In this document: piece after piece, positions 41,695 through 50,986 of the stretch
Layout: the number at the start of each line of letters is the position of its first letter
How positions within the stretch are numbered: position 1 is the first letter of the stretch
DNA from: JALYXI01 sp963716685
GTDB lineage: Bacteria > Acidobacteriota > Terriglobia > Bryobacterales > Bryobacteraceae
Direction: 5' to 3'
NCBI GenBank assembly: GCA_963716685.1
Contig: CAVQTR010000003.1
Span: forward strand, 2,728,001 to 2,792,000
DNA length: 64,000 nucleotides
Notes under the pieces: generated by a model
What the model saw: the letters and a program-made list of their open reading frames with translations, nothing else
What the model was told of the DNA's origin: nothing
Databases searched by the model: none
Position numbers and translations under genes: made by a program

Positions 41695-42833
41695 ACTCCG
41701 CCAGTGGGAGTCTCTTCCCGGAACTGGTCCGCACACACGAACGGGTTTTCACCACCGGCATTCTGCCCTCGCAGATGCTGGAGGACCTGATTGCCGCCCG
41801 GCACATCAGCGCTGTTTCACCGATTCTTCCGGAGCAGATTCAACCGTCGAGTGTCGATCTGCGGCTGGGTCCCGCTGCGTACCGCGTGCGCGCAAGCTTC
41901 CTGCCAGGTGAGAAGACCACTGTCGCCCGCAAGCTGAACGACCACAAGCTGCACGAACTGGACCTGACGCGGCCGGCGGTGCTGGAGAAAGGCTGCGTCT
42001 ACATCGTGCCGCTGCAGGAGGAGCTGAACCTGCCGTCGGCGATCTCGGGCAAGGTAAATCCGAAGAGCTCCACCGGGCGGCTGGACATCTTCACCCGGCT
42101 GATTACGGACTACGGGCGGCAGTTCGAATTCGTGCCGCCGGGATACCGGGGCAGGCTCTATGCGGAGATTGTGCCGCGAACATTCAGCGTGGTGGTGCGC
42201 GAAGGAGCGCGGCTAAGCCAGCTGCGGCTCACGCGCGGGGCGCCGCAGTTCTCCGATGCCGAGCTGATGCGGCTGGACGAACGCGAAATGCTGGTGTATG
42301 GCGAAGAGGCCATGATCGCGAGCGGGCTGCGCCTTTCGGTGGATCTGGCGGGAACGGCGGATTCGGAGGTAATCGGGTACCGGGCGAAGAAGCATTCGTC
42401 GCTGATCGATCTGGACCGCATCGATTATTACGACCCCAGTGAGTTCTGGGACCCGATTCAGCGGACGAAGAACCGCGATCTGGTTTTGGATCCCGAGGAT
42501 TTTTACATTCTGGCTTCGAAGGAGAAGGTGCGGATTCCGCCGGGCTTTGCCGCGGAAATGGTGCCGTACGATCCCTCGGTGGGGGAGTTCCGGATCCACT
42601 ACGCGGGCTTCTTTGACCCCGGTTTTGGGTATGGCACGGACGATATCAAAGGGACGCGCGCGGTGCTGGAGGTGCGGTCACACGAGGTGCCGTTCCTGCT
42701 GGAGGACGGGCAGGAGGTGGGCAGCCTGACGTTTGAGCGGCTGATGTGCGCACCCAGCCGTCTATACGGCCAGGGGATCGGCTCTTCGTATCAAAAGCAG
42801 GGATTGGCGCTAAGCAAGCACTTCAAACGGTAG
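41691..42833 (+). CDS. two-domain dCTP deaminase-like protein
   Basis: 380 residues, about twice the usual Dcd. The first half carries family landmarks: QIQPSSVDLRLG, SGKVNPKSSTGRLDIFTRL (the Arg/Ser triphosphate site) and GYRGRLYAEI. The second half repeats the trimer-fold pattern in a diverged form (FYILASKEKVRIPPGFAAEM, GEFRIHYAGFFDPGFGYG, VPFLLEDGQEVGSL). Such fused proteins are annotated as 2'-deoxycytidine 5'-triphosphate deaminases, making dUTP for dTMP synthesis. The start overlaps the methyltransferase stop. It is followed 22 bases later by an aldo/keto reductase. Confidence 0.88.
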   Translation: MNSASGSLFPELVRTHERVFTTGILPSQMLEDLIAARHISAVSPILPEQIQPSSVDLRLGPAAYRVRASFLPGEKTTVARKLNDHKLHELDLTRPAVLEKGCVYIVPLQEELNLPSAISGKVNPKSSTGRLDIFTRLITDYGRQFEFVPPGYRGRLYAEIVPRTFSVVVREGARLSQLRLTRGAPQFSDAELMRLDEREMLVYGEEAMIASGLRLSVDLAGTADSEVIGYRAKKHSSLIDLDRIDYYDPSEFWDPIQRTKNRDLVLDPEDFYILASKEKVRIPPGFAAEMVPYDPSVGEFRIHYAGFFDPGFGYGTDDIKGTRAVLEVRSHEVPFLLEDGQEVGSLTFERLMCAPSRLYGQGIGSSYQKQGLALSKHFKR

Positions 42834-42855
42834 ACGAAGTGCAGCTTCGCGCGCG

Positions 42856-43767
42856 ATGATCTATCGCGATTTTGGAAAGACCGGAGAGACCGTTTCCGCC
42901 ATTGGGATGGGCGGGTTTCATCTAGGCAAGCCGCCGCTGGAAGAAGCCGAGGCGATTCGGTTGATGCACGCCGGCATGGATCGCGGCATCACGTTCTTCG
43001 ATAATTCCTGGGATTACAACGAAGGCGAGAGCGAGCGCCGCATGGGGAAGGCGCTGAAGGGCAGGCGCGACCGTGTGTTCCTGATGACCAAGTTCGACGG
43101 GCGCACGAAGGAGACGGCCACCGAGCAGCTGAACGAATCGCTGGAGCGGTTGCAGACGGACCATCTGGACCTGTGGCAGTTCCACGAGAACGTTCGCATG
43201 GAAGATGCGGACCGTTTCTTCGCAAAGGGCGGCGCTGTGGAGGCGGTGGAGGAAGCGTTACGCGCGGGAAAAATCCGGCACATCGGGTTCACGGGACACA
43301 AGCATCCGCTGGTGCACCTGCGCATGCTGGAGAGCGCGGACGAACACAACTTCAGCTTCCAAAGCTGCCAAATGCCGCTGAGCGTGATGGACGCGCACTT
43401 CCGCAGCTTCGAAGATGGCGTGGTGCCGGTGCTGGTGGAGCGCGGGATCGCGGTGCTGGGCATGAAGTGCATGGGCGATGGCAACATCCTGAAGGCTAAG
43501 GTGGCGACGCCGCTCGAATGCCTGCAGTATGCGCTGCGGCTGCCGACCACGGTGGTCATTACCGGAATCGACAGCGAGGCGATTCTGGACCAGGCGGTGG
43601 AAGCGACGCAGACGTATGGCCGTCTGACCGATGCCGACGTGGAGGCCCTGCTGGAACGAACGGCGGCGGCGGCGATGACAGGCGAGTTCGAGCCGTTCAA
43701 GACCACCGAGAAGTTCGATTCCACGGCGTTTCATCCGGAATGGCTCGGCAGCCAGATGATGGCCTAA
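42856..43767 (+). CDS. aldo/keto reductase
   Basis: 303 residues, an (alpha/beta)8 barrel NAD(P)H-dependent reductase. The tetrad is visible as Asp and Tyr in FFDNSWDYNEG, Lys in LMTKFDG and His in WQFHEN. GKIRHIGFTGHK and the C-terminal ALRLPTTVVITGIDS are family motifs. Substrates are small carbonyl compounds, not identifiable here. It ends the plus-strand run that begins with the secreted VWA-like protein; an aldo/keto reductase has no obvious link to dCTP deaminase, so the grouping may be incidental. Confidence 0.9.
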   Translation: MIYRDFGKTGETVSAIGMGGFHLGKPPLEEAEAIRLMHAGMDRGITFFDNSWDYNEGESERRMGKALKGRRDRVFLMTKFDGRTKETATEQLNESLERLQTDHLDLWQFHENVRMEDADRFFAKGGAVEAVEEALRAGKIRHIGFTGHKHPLVHLRMLESADEHNFSFQSCQMPLSVMDAHFRSFEDGVVPVLVERGIAVLGMKCMGDGNILKAKVATPLECLQYALRLPTTVVITGIDSEAILDQAVEATQTYGRLTDADVEALLERTAAAAMTGEFEPFKTTEKFDSTAFHPEWLGSQMMA

Positions 43768-43780
43768 GCGGCGGCCGCGT

Positions 43781-45709
43781 TCAGGGCCGGGGCGCGGGGG
43801 CCAGCTGCCACTGCTCATTGAAGAAATTGGCGTCGAGGATCTTGCCGGGCCACTTCTCGTCAGCAGGAATTGCGGTATCGACGACGGCGTAATCGGGCAA
43901 ATTGGCGATCTGCAGCGAGTTCGTGTTGTTGGACGATTCGCGGAACGTAAAGCCGCTGTTGAGCACCACGTATTTCTTCGGATTCAGCGGATTGGGATAG
44001 ACCATGACCAGCGCGCTGGACGCGGGGTAGTGTTTGCCGCCGGCGGTGATGCCGGAGGCGGTCCACTGGATTGGGAGCTTATCGGCGATGCGCGCCAGGA
44101 TTTTGTTGCTGCCGGGATCGCCCCACAGCACCAGATTGCTGGAGGCAATGTCAGCAGGCGTGACGGCGGAATCGTCGGTCTGGCGGGCTTCGCCGCGGAA
44201 AAGCGAGCGCCACTGACGCACGGCGCGGGTCTCTTCGCTTTGCACCCACGGCGCGATGGCCGGCACCAGAGGCGTGCCGGTGGGCTTCACCATGATGAAT
44301 GCTTCGGTGAAGGCATCGTCGATGGGACCCTGGAGATCGTGACGTTTCTGCAGACCCGGCAGCTCGCCTGATGCCCACTGTCCGCCCGCCTTGTGGAAGT
44401 GCACCACCCACGAGCGATCCGTGGCCGGACCGACGACGGTGAGGCGCTGGCCGTCCAGCACAACAGCGGCTTTTTTGGTGGGATCGAGCGTGGATCCGCC
44501 GGGCCCAAAGTTCAGGGTCAGGGCGGAGATGTTGCGCGTCTGCGCGGTGGCGCCATCCGATGTCAGTTCGGCATCAATGCGCGCGCGGCTCCAGTGCTGT
44601 TCGAGGCCGTCGAGCTCAATCCACTTCATGCGGTCGTAAGCAAGCGTCCACGTGGTGAAGTGCACGGTGCGCGGATAAAAATCCATGCCACGGTCGGCGA
44701 TGGCGTCAATCAGGCGACTGATCTCAATCTTGGAATCCGGGTGGTATTTGTGTCCGGTTTGCGGGCCCACGACGCGTGTAAGCGTCATCCCATCTTCGGC
44801 CAGATAACGGGCCATGATGTTGGAGGACTGCTGCTGTGGATCAATTTCGCCGTGATACGCCACCAGGGGAAGCTGCGCGAAGTTGAGCGCATAATCGGTG
44901 GCGTTGGTCAGGTGATAGAGCTTTTCCTCCCACCAGGTGGGGTGCAGGCCGGGCTTGTATTCGGCGGTTTCGGCGAACCCTGCGCCGGGAGCGGCGGCGG
45001 CCCACTCACCGGCATGGTGCGCGGCGATGTGCCAGACGGAAGCGCCTCCCATGCTGAAGCCGCGGACCAGAATGCGGTGATCGTCAATCTGGTAATGGCG
45101 TTTCACGTCGGCGAGGGCTTCGAAAACGTCGGTCTCTCCGGCGAACTGGGTGGCGTTGCAGAAGCGGCCGTAGATGTGGAGCACGATGGTGTCGCGCGGC
45201 GTGAATTCGCCGAAGTTCTTTTCGCGGTCGGTGATGAAATTGAGCTCGGTGCGGGTTTCGCTGCGGCCGGGGAACCAGAGGTCGAGACGCCATTTATGCG
45301 GGCGATCGGGCCCGAAGGAGGGCGGGACCACAAGGCCGTAAGGCTGCACGCTGCCATCGATCTTCGAAACATACGCGCGGACCACGAGGCCGGTGGCGGA
45401 GGTCCAGGGCGAGGTGTTGCGGGCGAGAGCGTCGGCACGGGCCTGGCCTTCCTCGAGGAGCTTTTTGGCCTGGGTGATCTCGGCCGGCTTGAAGAATTCG
45501 TTGCCTTCGAGGGCGAAGCGGACGGCTTTGTGATAGATGGCGGCGTCGGCCCAGAGGGGATTGGACTTGACGGCGTCCAGCGAGCGGGCCAGGCGGGCGA
45601 GTCCGGCTTCAAGCTCGGCGCGGTCAGCGGCGGGAACGGGGATGCCGGGAGGCGGCAGGGGTTTGGCAAAACACGGGGAGAGGACGAGAAGGACCGCAAG
45701 GAGGCGCAT
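43781..45709 (-). CDS. secreted alpha/beta-hydrolase (prolyl-oligopeptidase/esterase-like)
   Basis: 642 residues with a short signal peptide (MRLLAVLLVLSPCFA). A ~130-residue helical N-terminal part precedes the hydrolase domain. The nucleophile elbow is GFSMGGASVWHIAAHH (Ser of GxSxG). A HKYHPDSKIE stretch after the TRVVGPQTGH region supplies a candidate catalytic His. Later beta-rich domains reach the C-terminus. Such proteins cleave esters or peptides outside the cell. The upstream neighbour on the same strand is the ZIP transporter, 39 bases away. On the minus strand TATGAT lies just ahead of the start and could be a -10. Confidence 0.8.
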   Translation of the reverse strand: MRLLAVLLVLSPCFAKPLPPPGIPVPAADRAELEAGLARLARSLDAVKSNPLWADAAIYHKAVRFALEGNEFFKPAEITQAKKLLEEGQARADALARNTSPWTSATGLVVRAYVSKIDGSVQPYGLVVPPSFGPDRPHKWRLDLWFPGRSETRTELNFITDREKNFGEFTPRDTIVLHIYGRFCNATQFAGETDVFEALADVKRHYQIDDHRILVRGFSMGGASVWHIAAHHAGEWAAAAPGAGFAETAEYKPGLHPTWWEEKLYHLTNATDYALNFAQLPLVAYHGEIDPQQQSSNIMARYLAEDGMTLTRVVGPQTGHKYHPDSKIEISRLIDAIADRGMDFYPRTVHFTTWTLAYDRMKWIELDGLEQHWSRARIDAELTSDGATAQTRNISALTLNFGPGGSTLDPTKKAAVVLDGQRLTVVGPATDRSWVVHFHKAGGQWASGELPGLQKRHDLQGPIDDAFTEAFIMVKPTGTPLVPAIAPWVQSEETRAVRQWRSLFRGEARQTDDSAVTPADIASSNLVLWGDPGSNKILARIADKLPIQWTASGITAGGKHYPASSALVMVYPNPLNPKKYVVLNSGFTFRESSNNTNSLQIANLPDYAVVDTAIPADEKWPGKILDANFFNEQWQLAPAPRP

Positions 45710-45748
45710 CAGTTGGGATCATATCGCGTCCGTTCGGGAGGCGGCGTG

Positions 45749-46486
45749 TCAGCCGAACCAGACCCGCGCGCCCTGTTGCAGCACGGCGGCGCCCGCGATG
45801 CCGGTGAATGCGGGCTTCCACCGGCCGTGTATGGCGTGGGAACCGAGGTAGAGGAAGCATCCGCCAGCGACAGCAAGGGGGTAATTGGTCCACTGCGATC
45901 CCAGGCTGGCGGCGAGCTGCAGCGAGGCGAAGCCACCCGCCAACGTCGCCGATTCGGCGAGCAGCGTCCAGCCGAAAGCCGCGCTGCGGGATTTTGTGGA
46001 AGCAAGCAGGATAGCGCCGAGAGCCATCCCTTCGGGCATCTTGTGCAACATGACAGCGACGGGAAAAGCGACTTCGACGGCGGCCGTGGAGCCGTGCCGC
46101 GCACCGGCCAGTCCCCAGCCGTCGAGAAAGGCATGCGCCGCGGCGGCCAGCACCAGCGGAAGCGTGAAACCGGGGAGCGCGCCTGGGCAGTCACTATGAT
46201 TGTGGCCGTGGGAGCAGGACGGACACACCGAAAACAGGTAACGATCGAGTAAAAACAGCAGAAAATATCCGGCGGCGAAAACGGGAACGCTGCGCAGCCA
46301 GCCGATATCGCGGGCCAGTTCCGGCAGCAACCCGAACAGCGAGACGCCGAGGAGCAGACCGCCGCTGAGGGGGATGGCCACGCGGGTAGCCTGCGGCAGA
46401 CGCTCCAGCCACAGCGTGGGAACGGACGCCGCGACCGCGACAGCAGCGGCGATGGCGGGCAGGGCCGGTATAACAGGCAACTCCAT
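45749..46486 (-). CDS. ZIP-family metal transporter
   Basis: 245 residues with about eight membrane helices. The metal-transport motifs lie in helices 4 and 5: AAHAFLDGWGL and MLHKMPEGMALGA (HxxPEG). A Cys/His-rich loop between helices 3 and 4 (CPSCSHGHNHSDCPG) probably binds zinc. ZIP proteins bring Zn2+, Fe2+ or Mn2+ into the cytoplasm. It is divergent from the ABC export genes, and an inverted repeat (46522-46537) in the 68-base gap may be a metal-responsive operator. Confidence 0.87.
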   Translation of the reverse strand: MELPVIPALPAIAAAVAVAASVPTLWLERLPQATRVAIPLSGGLLLGVSLFGLLPELARDIGWLRSVPVFAAGYFLLFLLDRYLFSVCPSCSHGHNHSDCPGALPGFTLPLVLAAAAHAFLDGWGLAGARHGSTAAVEVAFPVAVMLHKMPEGMALGAILLASTKSRSAAFGWTLLAESATLAGGFASLQLAASLGSQWTNYPLAVAGGCFLYLGSHAIHGRWKPAFTGIAGAAVLQQGARVWFG

Positions 46487-46521
46487 CTTCTATATAGGTC
46501 TATGCTAAAGTTTCAGTTGGA

Positions 46522-46537
46522 TTCACGCTCCCGTGAA
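46522..46537. promoter_or_regulatory. inverted repeat between the ZIP gene and the ABC operon
   Basis: TTCACG and CGTGAA flank CTCC. The site lies 17 bases upstream of the plus-strand ATG at 46555 and 35 bases upstream of the ZIP start on the other strand. A regulator site or leader hairpin is possible. Confidence 0.35.
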
Positions 46538-46554
46538 CCCGTCTACATCTCTAT

Positions 46555-47532
46555 ATGATCAAAGTCGAAGGCCTTACCAAGCGATACGCACGTAACATCG
46601 CTGTCGACAACATTTCCTTCCAGGTTGATAAGGGCGAAATCGTCGGGTTCCTGGGTCCCAACGGAGCCGGCAAAACCACCACCATGCGGATTTTGACGTG
46701 CTTCCTGCCGCCTACGTCGGGGACCGCGTCGGTCGCGGGGTTCGATACGCTCGAGCAGCCCATGGAAGTGAAGAAACGCATCGGCTATCTGCCGGAAAAT
46801 CCGCCGGTCTACCCCGAGATGGAAGTGGACGAGTATCTCACGTTCGTGGGCCGGCTGAAAGGACTGACTGCGAAGGAGGTGCCAGGGCGGGTGTCGGAAG
46901 CCATGAAGCGCTGCGCCATCACGGATGTGAAAAACAAGCTGATCGGCAAGCTTTCGAAAGGTTACCGGCAGCGCGTGGGTCTGGCACAGGCGATTCTGCA
47001 TAATCCCGATGTGCTGATTCTGGACGAGCCCACTTCGGGCCTCGATCCGAAGCAGATCATCGAAGCGCGAGAACTGATTGCGAGTCTGGCTGGCGACCAC
47101 ACCATCATTCTGAGCACGCACATTCTGACCGAGATTGAACAATCGTGCGACAAGGTGATCATCATCAATCGCGGGCAGCTTAAGGCGACGGATTCGGTTT
47201 CCAATCTGAAAAAGCTGCTGCACGGCACGGAGGTGCATGTGGAAGTGCAGACCACGGCGCCCTCTTCGGAGATCCGGCAATCGCTCGAGCAGATTCCGGG
47301 CGTGAGCCGCGTGGTGCTGAGCAGCGCCGCGGACGGTCGCCATTACTTTGAAGTGGAGAGCCTGGAGGGCCAGAACGTGCGCGGGGAGATTGCGCGGGCG
47401 GTGGTGCATGCCGGGTGGAGTTTGAATGAACTGCGTCCGCGCGGCGCCAGCCTGGAGGATGTGTTCCTCCAGCTCACGGCCTCCGAACAGAGAAGCGCGG
47501 CCGCGCCCATCGAGAGCGAGAAGGTAAGTTAA
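46555..47532 (+). CDS. ABC transporter ATP-binding protein (GldA-like)
   Basis: 325 residues. The ATPase part carries GPNGAGKTTTMRIL (Walker A), LSKGYRQRVGLAQAI (signature) and DVLILDEPTSGLDP (Walker B). The C-terminal ~90 residues (EVHVEVQTTAPSSEI and beyond) are the regulatory domain of ABC-2 drug/gliding ATPases. It is the first gene of a tight plus-strand run with an ABC-2 permease and a GldG-like protein 3-5 bases apart, the same arrangement as GldAFG-like modules known in many non-gliding bacteria. The cargo is unknown. Confidence 0.92.
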   Translation: MIKVEGLTKRYARNIAVDNISFQVDKGEIVGFLGPNGAGKTTTMRILTCFLPPTSGTASVAGFDTLEQPMEVKKRIGYLPENPPVYPEMEVDEYLTFVGRLKGLTAKEVPGRVSEAMKRCAITDVKNKLIGKLSKGYRQRVGLAQAILHNPDVLILDEPTSGLDPKQIIEARELIASLAGDHTIILSTHILTEIEQSCDKVIIINRGQLKATDSVSNLKKLLHGTEVHVEVQTTAPSSEIRQSLEQIPGVSRVVLSSAADGRHYFEVESLEGQNVRGEIARAVVHAGWSLNELRPRGASLEDVFLQLTASEQRSAAAPIESEKVS

Positions 47533-47535
47533 CCG

Positions 47536-48303
47536 ATGAAGAACGTTCTGATTATTTGCGAGAAAGAGATCAAGAGTTACTTCACGTCTCCCATCGCGTA
47601 TCTGCTGATGGCGATTTTCGGTCTGATCTTCGGCTACTTCATGTTCAGCGCGACAGCATTCTTCGTCATGCGCAGCATGGAAATGCAGATGCAAGGCGGC
47701 GCGCAGCCCATGAACGTGAACGATTTCGTCATCGGTCCGCTGCTGGGCAATGCAAGCGTGGTGGGGCTGTTCCTGATTCCCATGATTTCCATGCGTCTGT
47801 TCGCGGAAGAGAAGCGGCAGGGGACCATGGAACTGTTGATGACGTCCCCGGTGCGCGATTGGGAGATTGTGCTGGGCAAGTGGCTGGGCGCGATGTTTAT
47901 GTACATCTGCGTGATCGGCATTTCGCTGATCAACGTGGCGATTCTGTTTGCGTTCGGCAAGCCGGACTGGCATCCCATCGCGGCGGGTTATCTGGGCCTG
48001 CTGCTCCAGGGTGGCTGCCTGCTGGCGATCGGGACATTCATTTCCACCACGACGCGCAATCAGATTATCGCGGGCGGCGCGACCTTTGCCGTGTGCCTGC
48101 TGTTGTGGGTGCTGGACTGGGTGAGTTCGTATGAACAGGCGGCATGGGCGAAGGTGGTGGCCTATTGCAGCGTGTTGACGCACTTCGAACCGTTCTCGCG
48201 CGGCGTGATCGATTCGAAGGACGTAATCTTCTATGTCTCTATGATTTTCCTCGGATTGTTCCTGACGAAGCGATCGATGGAATCGCTGCGGTGGAGGTCG
48301 TAA
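47536..48303 (+). CDS. ABC-2 type permease (GldF-like)
   Basis: 255 residues, six membrane helices. It starts ICEKEIKSYFTSPIAYLL, a typical N-terminus of GldF/ABC-2 permeases, and contains FAEEKRQGTMELLMTSP, the conserved coupling segment. It pairs with the ATPase upstream. The next gene starts after a one-base gap. Direction is presumably export, as for the ABC-2 family. Confidence 0.9.
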   Translation: MKNVLIICEKEIKSYFTSPIAYLLMAIFGLIFGYFMFSATAFFVMRSMEMQMQGGAQPMNVNDFVIGPLLGNASVVGLFLIPMISMRLFAEEKRQGTMELLMTSPVRDWEIVLGKWLGAMFMYICVIGISLINVAILFAFGKPDWHPIAAGYLGLLLQGGCLLAIGTFISTTTRNQIIAGGATFAVCLLLWVLDWVSSYEQAAWAKVVAYCSVLTHFEPFSRGVIDSKDVIFYVSMIFLGLFLTKRSMESLRWRS

Positions 48304-48304
48304 C

Positions 48305-49663
48305 ATGGCGTCTTCGGAGTTTCTGAAAGCGCGCCAGACGCGTTACGGCGCTTACCTTGTGGTTTATGTGCTGGTGATCATCGCCATCCTGGGCGCGGTG
48401 AACTGGCTTTCGAACCAGCACAACAAATCGTTCGATACCACGGCCAACAAGCGGTACACGCTCTCCGACCAGACTAAAAAGGTGGTCGGGAATCTGAAGA
48501 ACGATGTGCAGCTGGAGTATTTCGACAAAACCAGCGCGTTCGACCGCGCCAAGGCGCTGCTGGACCGCTATTCCAACCTCTCCAACAAGCTGCATGTGCA
48601 GTACATAGATCCGGATAAGAAGCCGGATCTGGCGCGCGCGGCGGGCATTCGCAACTATGGCAGCATCGTGGTGCAGAACGGCGCGAAGAAGCAGGAGGCC
48701 AAGAGCCTTTCGGAAGAAGAAATTACCGGCGCGCTGATCCGCACACTGAAAAGCGGCGACCGCATGGCGTGTTTCGTGACCGGATCGGGCGAGCTGGGCA
48801 CCGACGATACGGAGCGCAGCGGACTTTCAGCATTTAAGGCCGCGCTCGAAAAGAACAACGTCAAAACGAAGACCATTTCACTGCTCGAGAAGCCGGACGT
48901 TCCGGCGGACTGTTCCGTTTTGGTGATCGCGGGTCCCAAGCGCGACTACATTCAGCCGGCGATTGACGCGGTGAAGAAGTACATCGATGGTGGCGGAAAA
49001 GGTCTGTTCATGATCGATCCAGCGATTGATTTCGGCCATGGCGATCAGAACAGCGGCAGCCCGGCGCTGGTGAAGCTGCTGGAAGGCTACGGCGTGACGC
49101 TGAACAACGACCTGGTGATCGATGCCAGCGGCGTGGGGCAGTTCTTTGGATTCAACGAAGCATCGCCGGTGGTGGCGAAATACGACACGAGTCCAATTGT
49201 GGCGGGCATGAAGGGCAATGCGACGGTATTCCCCCTCGCGCGCAGCATCGATGTAAAATCCGGCGCGGAGAAGCTGTTCGAGACTTCCGACAACAGCTAC
49301 GCGACGACAACTCTGAAGCCGCCGATTCGGATTGACCCGGCTAAGGACAAGAAGGGTCCGTTCACGCTGGGCGCCGCGGACACGGTTTCCGGCAAGGGCC
49401 GGATTGTGGCGATTGGCAGCTCCAGCGCGGCCGCGAATCAGGTGCTGGGCATCAGCCAGATCGGGAATCGCGACCTGATGCTGAACACCATGAACTGGCT
49501 GACAGCGGATGAAGATCTGATTTCCATTCGTCCGAAGGATCCGGAAGACCGCCGCATTTCCATGACCCGCAGCCAGATGAGCCTGCTGTTTTATACCAGC
49601 GTGGTGTTCATCCCGCTGCTAATCATCGGGAGCGGCGTGGCGGTTTGGTGGCGCAGGAGATAG
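48305..49663 (+). CDS. GldG-like auxiliary ABC component
   Basis: 452 residues. An N-terminal helix (about 18-38, AYLVVYVLVIIAILGAVNWL) and a C-terminal helix (about 427-447, followed by WWRRR) flank a large periplasmic domain of the GldG/ABC_transp_aux type. The early part includes KRYTLSDQTKKVVGNL, a common signature. The later part has VLVIAGPKRDYIQPAIDAV and DGGGKGLFMIDP. The family accompanies ABC-2 permeases of unknown cargo. It follows the permease by one base and precedes the DUF4340 gene by 3 bases. Confidence 0.88.
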   Translation: MASSEFLKARQTRYGAYLVVYVLVIIAILGAVNWLSNQHNKSFDTTANKRYTLSDQTKKVVGNLKNDVQLEYFDKTSAFDRAKALLDRYSNLSNKLHVQYIDPDKKPDLARAAGIRNYGSIVVQNGAKKQEAKSLSEEEITGALIRTLKSGDRMACFVTGSGELGTDDTERSGLSAFKAALEKNNVKTKTISLLEKPDVPADCSVLVIAGPKRDYIQPAIDAVKKYIDGGGKGLFMIDPAIDFGHGDQNSGSPALVKLLEGYGVTLNNDLVIDASGVGQFFGFNEASPVVAKYDTSPIVAGMKGNATVFPLARSIDVKSGAEKLFETSDNSYATTTLKPPIRIDPAKDKKGPFTLGAADTVSGKGRIVAIGSSSAAANQVLGISQIGNRDLMLNTMNWLTADEDLISIRPKDPEDRRISMTRSQMSLLFYTSVVFIPLLIIGSGVAVWWRRR

Positions 49664-49666
49664 GCG

Positions 49667-50986
49667 ATGCAGAACAAAGGACTGCTGGCGGCCGTAGCGG
49701 TGCTTGCGCTGCTGGGCGGAGCTGTCTACTGGTCCAATAAAACCGCCGCGAAGGACGCGACGAAGCCCGCGGCGGATGCGCCGCCGAAGATTCTCACGAT
49801 CCCGGACGACCAGTTCAAAGAAATCAAGCTGGCCAAGAAGGACGCGCCGCCGACAGTGCTTTCAAAGGCATCGGGAACGTGGCAGATTCTCGAGCACGAC
49901 GGCGAAGCGAAGCCGCTGGCTGCGGATCAGGACGCGGTAACGGGCGTGGTCTCGTCGCTGGCGAATCTGACATCGGACCGCCTGATCGACGACAAGCCGG
50001 CGAGCCTCTCGGGCTACGGTCTGCAATCGCCCAGCGAGACGATAACGATCACGAAGAAGGACGGCAAGACGGAAACGCTGCTGCTGGGTGATGACAGTCC
50101 CACGGCTTCCGGCACTTATGCGAAGCTCGCCAACGATCCGAAGGTTTACACTGTCGCGTCCTTCGTGAAAACGGGTCTGGACAAGACCGCGAAGGATCTG
50201 CGCGACAAGCGGCTTCTGCCCTTCAACACCGATAAGCTCACGAGCGTGACGCTGACGGCCAAAGGTCAGACCGTGGAGTTCGGCAAGAACGGCCAGAACG
50301 AGTGGCAGATCGTGAAGCCGAAGCCGATGCGCGCGGACGGGCAGCAAGTGGACGATCTGGTTCGCAAGCTGAAGGACGCGAAGATGGACACCGCGGTGGA
50401 GCCGGCGAAGTTCGCGGCGGCGACAAAGATTGCAACCGTCGCGACCAGCGATGCCGGCGGGACGCAGACGCTGGAAGTCCGGAAGGACAAGGACAAGAAT
50501 TACTACGCCAGGAGCTCCGCCGTGGATGGCTTGTACAAGACCACGGCTGAACTGGGCGACGGGCTGGACAAGAGCGTCGACGACTTCCGCAACAAGAAGC
50601 TGTTCGACTTCGGGTTCACCGATCCGGAGAAGATCGAAGTGGGCAGCGCGACGTACCAAAAGTCGGGGGACAAGTGGATGTCCGGTTCGCAGCAGATGGA
50701 TTCCGCGAGCGTGCAGGCGGTGATCGATAAGCTGCGCGATCTGGCGGCCACGAAGTTTGTGGACCGGAGCGCGGGCGACCCGTTCCTGGTTCTGGGCGTG
50801 ACTTCGGGCGCAGGCAAGCATATCGAGAAGGTAACGATCACGAAGCAGGGCGACAACTACTTCGGCACGCGAGAAGGCGAAGCGAGCGTATACCAGCTGG
50901 ATCCGAAGGCCGTGGACGATCTGCAGAAAGCGGCGGGAGCCGTGAAACCGTACACCGCGCCGAAGAAGCCCGCGGGCAAGAAGTGA
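49667..50986 (+). CDS. DUF4340 protein with N-terminal membrane anchor
   Basis: 439 residues. One membrane helix near the N-terminus (LLAAVAVLALLGGAVYW) is followed by repeated beta-rich units typical of DUF4340, such as YGLQSPSETITITKKDGK, GTYAKLANDPKVYTV and KDLRDKRLLPFNTDKL. A second copy of the DFRNKKLFDF-type motif occurs later. DUF4340 proteins almost always follow GldAFG-like genes and are probably the periplasmic partner of the ABC module. Its stop overlaps the GTG start of pncB (GTGA). Confidence 0.88.
   Translation: MQNKGLLAAVAVLALLGGAVYWSNKTAAKDATKPAADAPPKILTIPDDQFKEIKLAKKDAPPTVLSKASGTWQILEHDGEAKPLAADQDAVTGVVSSLANLTSDRLIDDKPASLSGYGLQSPSETITITKKDGKTETLLLGDDSPTASGTYAKLANDPKVYTVASFVKTGLDKTAKDLRDKRLLPFNTDKLTSVTLTAKGQTVEFGKNGQNEWQIVKPKPMRADGQQVDDLVRKLKDAKMDTAVEPAKFAAATKIATVATSDAGGTQTLEVRKDKDKNYYARSSAVDGLYKTTAELGDGLDKSVDDFRNKKLFDFGFTDPEKIEVGSATYQKSGDKWMSGSQQMDSASVQAVIDKLRDLAATKFVDRSAGDPFLVLGVTSGAGKHIEKVTITKQGDNYFGTREGEASVYQLDPKAVDDLQKAAGAVKPYTAPKKPAGKK

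Noticed and set aside
44393..46252. Open 619-residue plus-strand frame across the secreted hydrolase and ZIP genes
   Set aside because: Spans two real minus-strand genes and their gap and has no recognisable domain.
46543..48306. Open 587-residue minus-strand frame opposite the ABC ATPase and permease
   Set aside because: Antisense to two genes with complete ABC motifs; no motif of its own.
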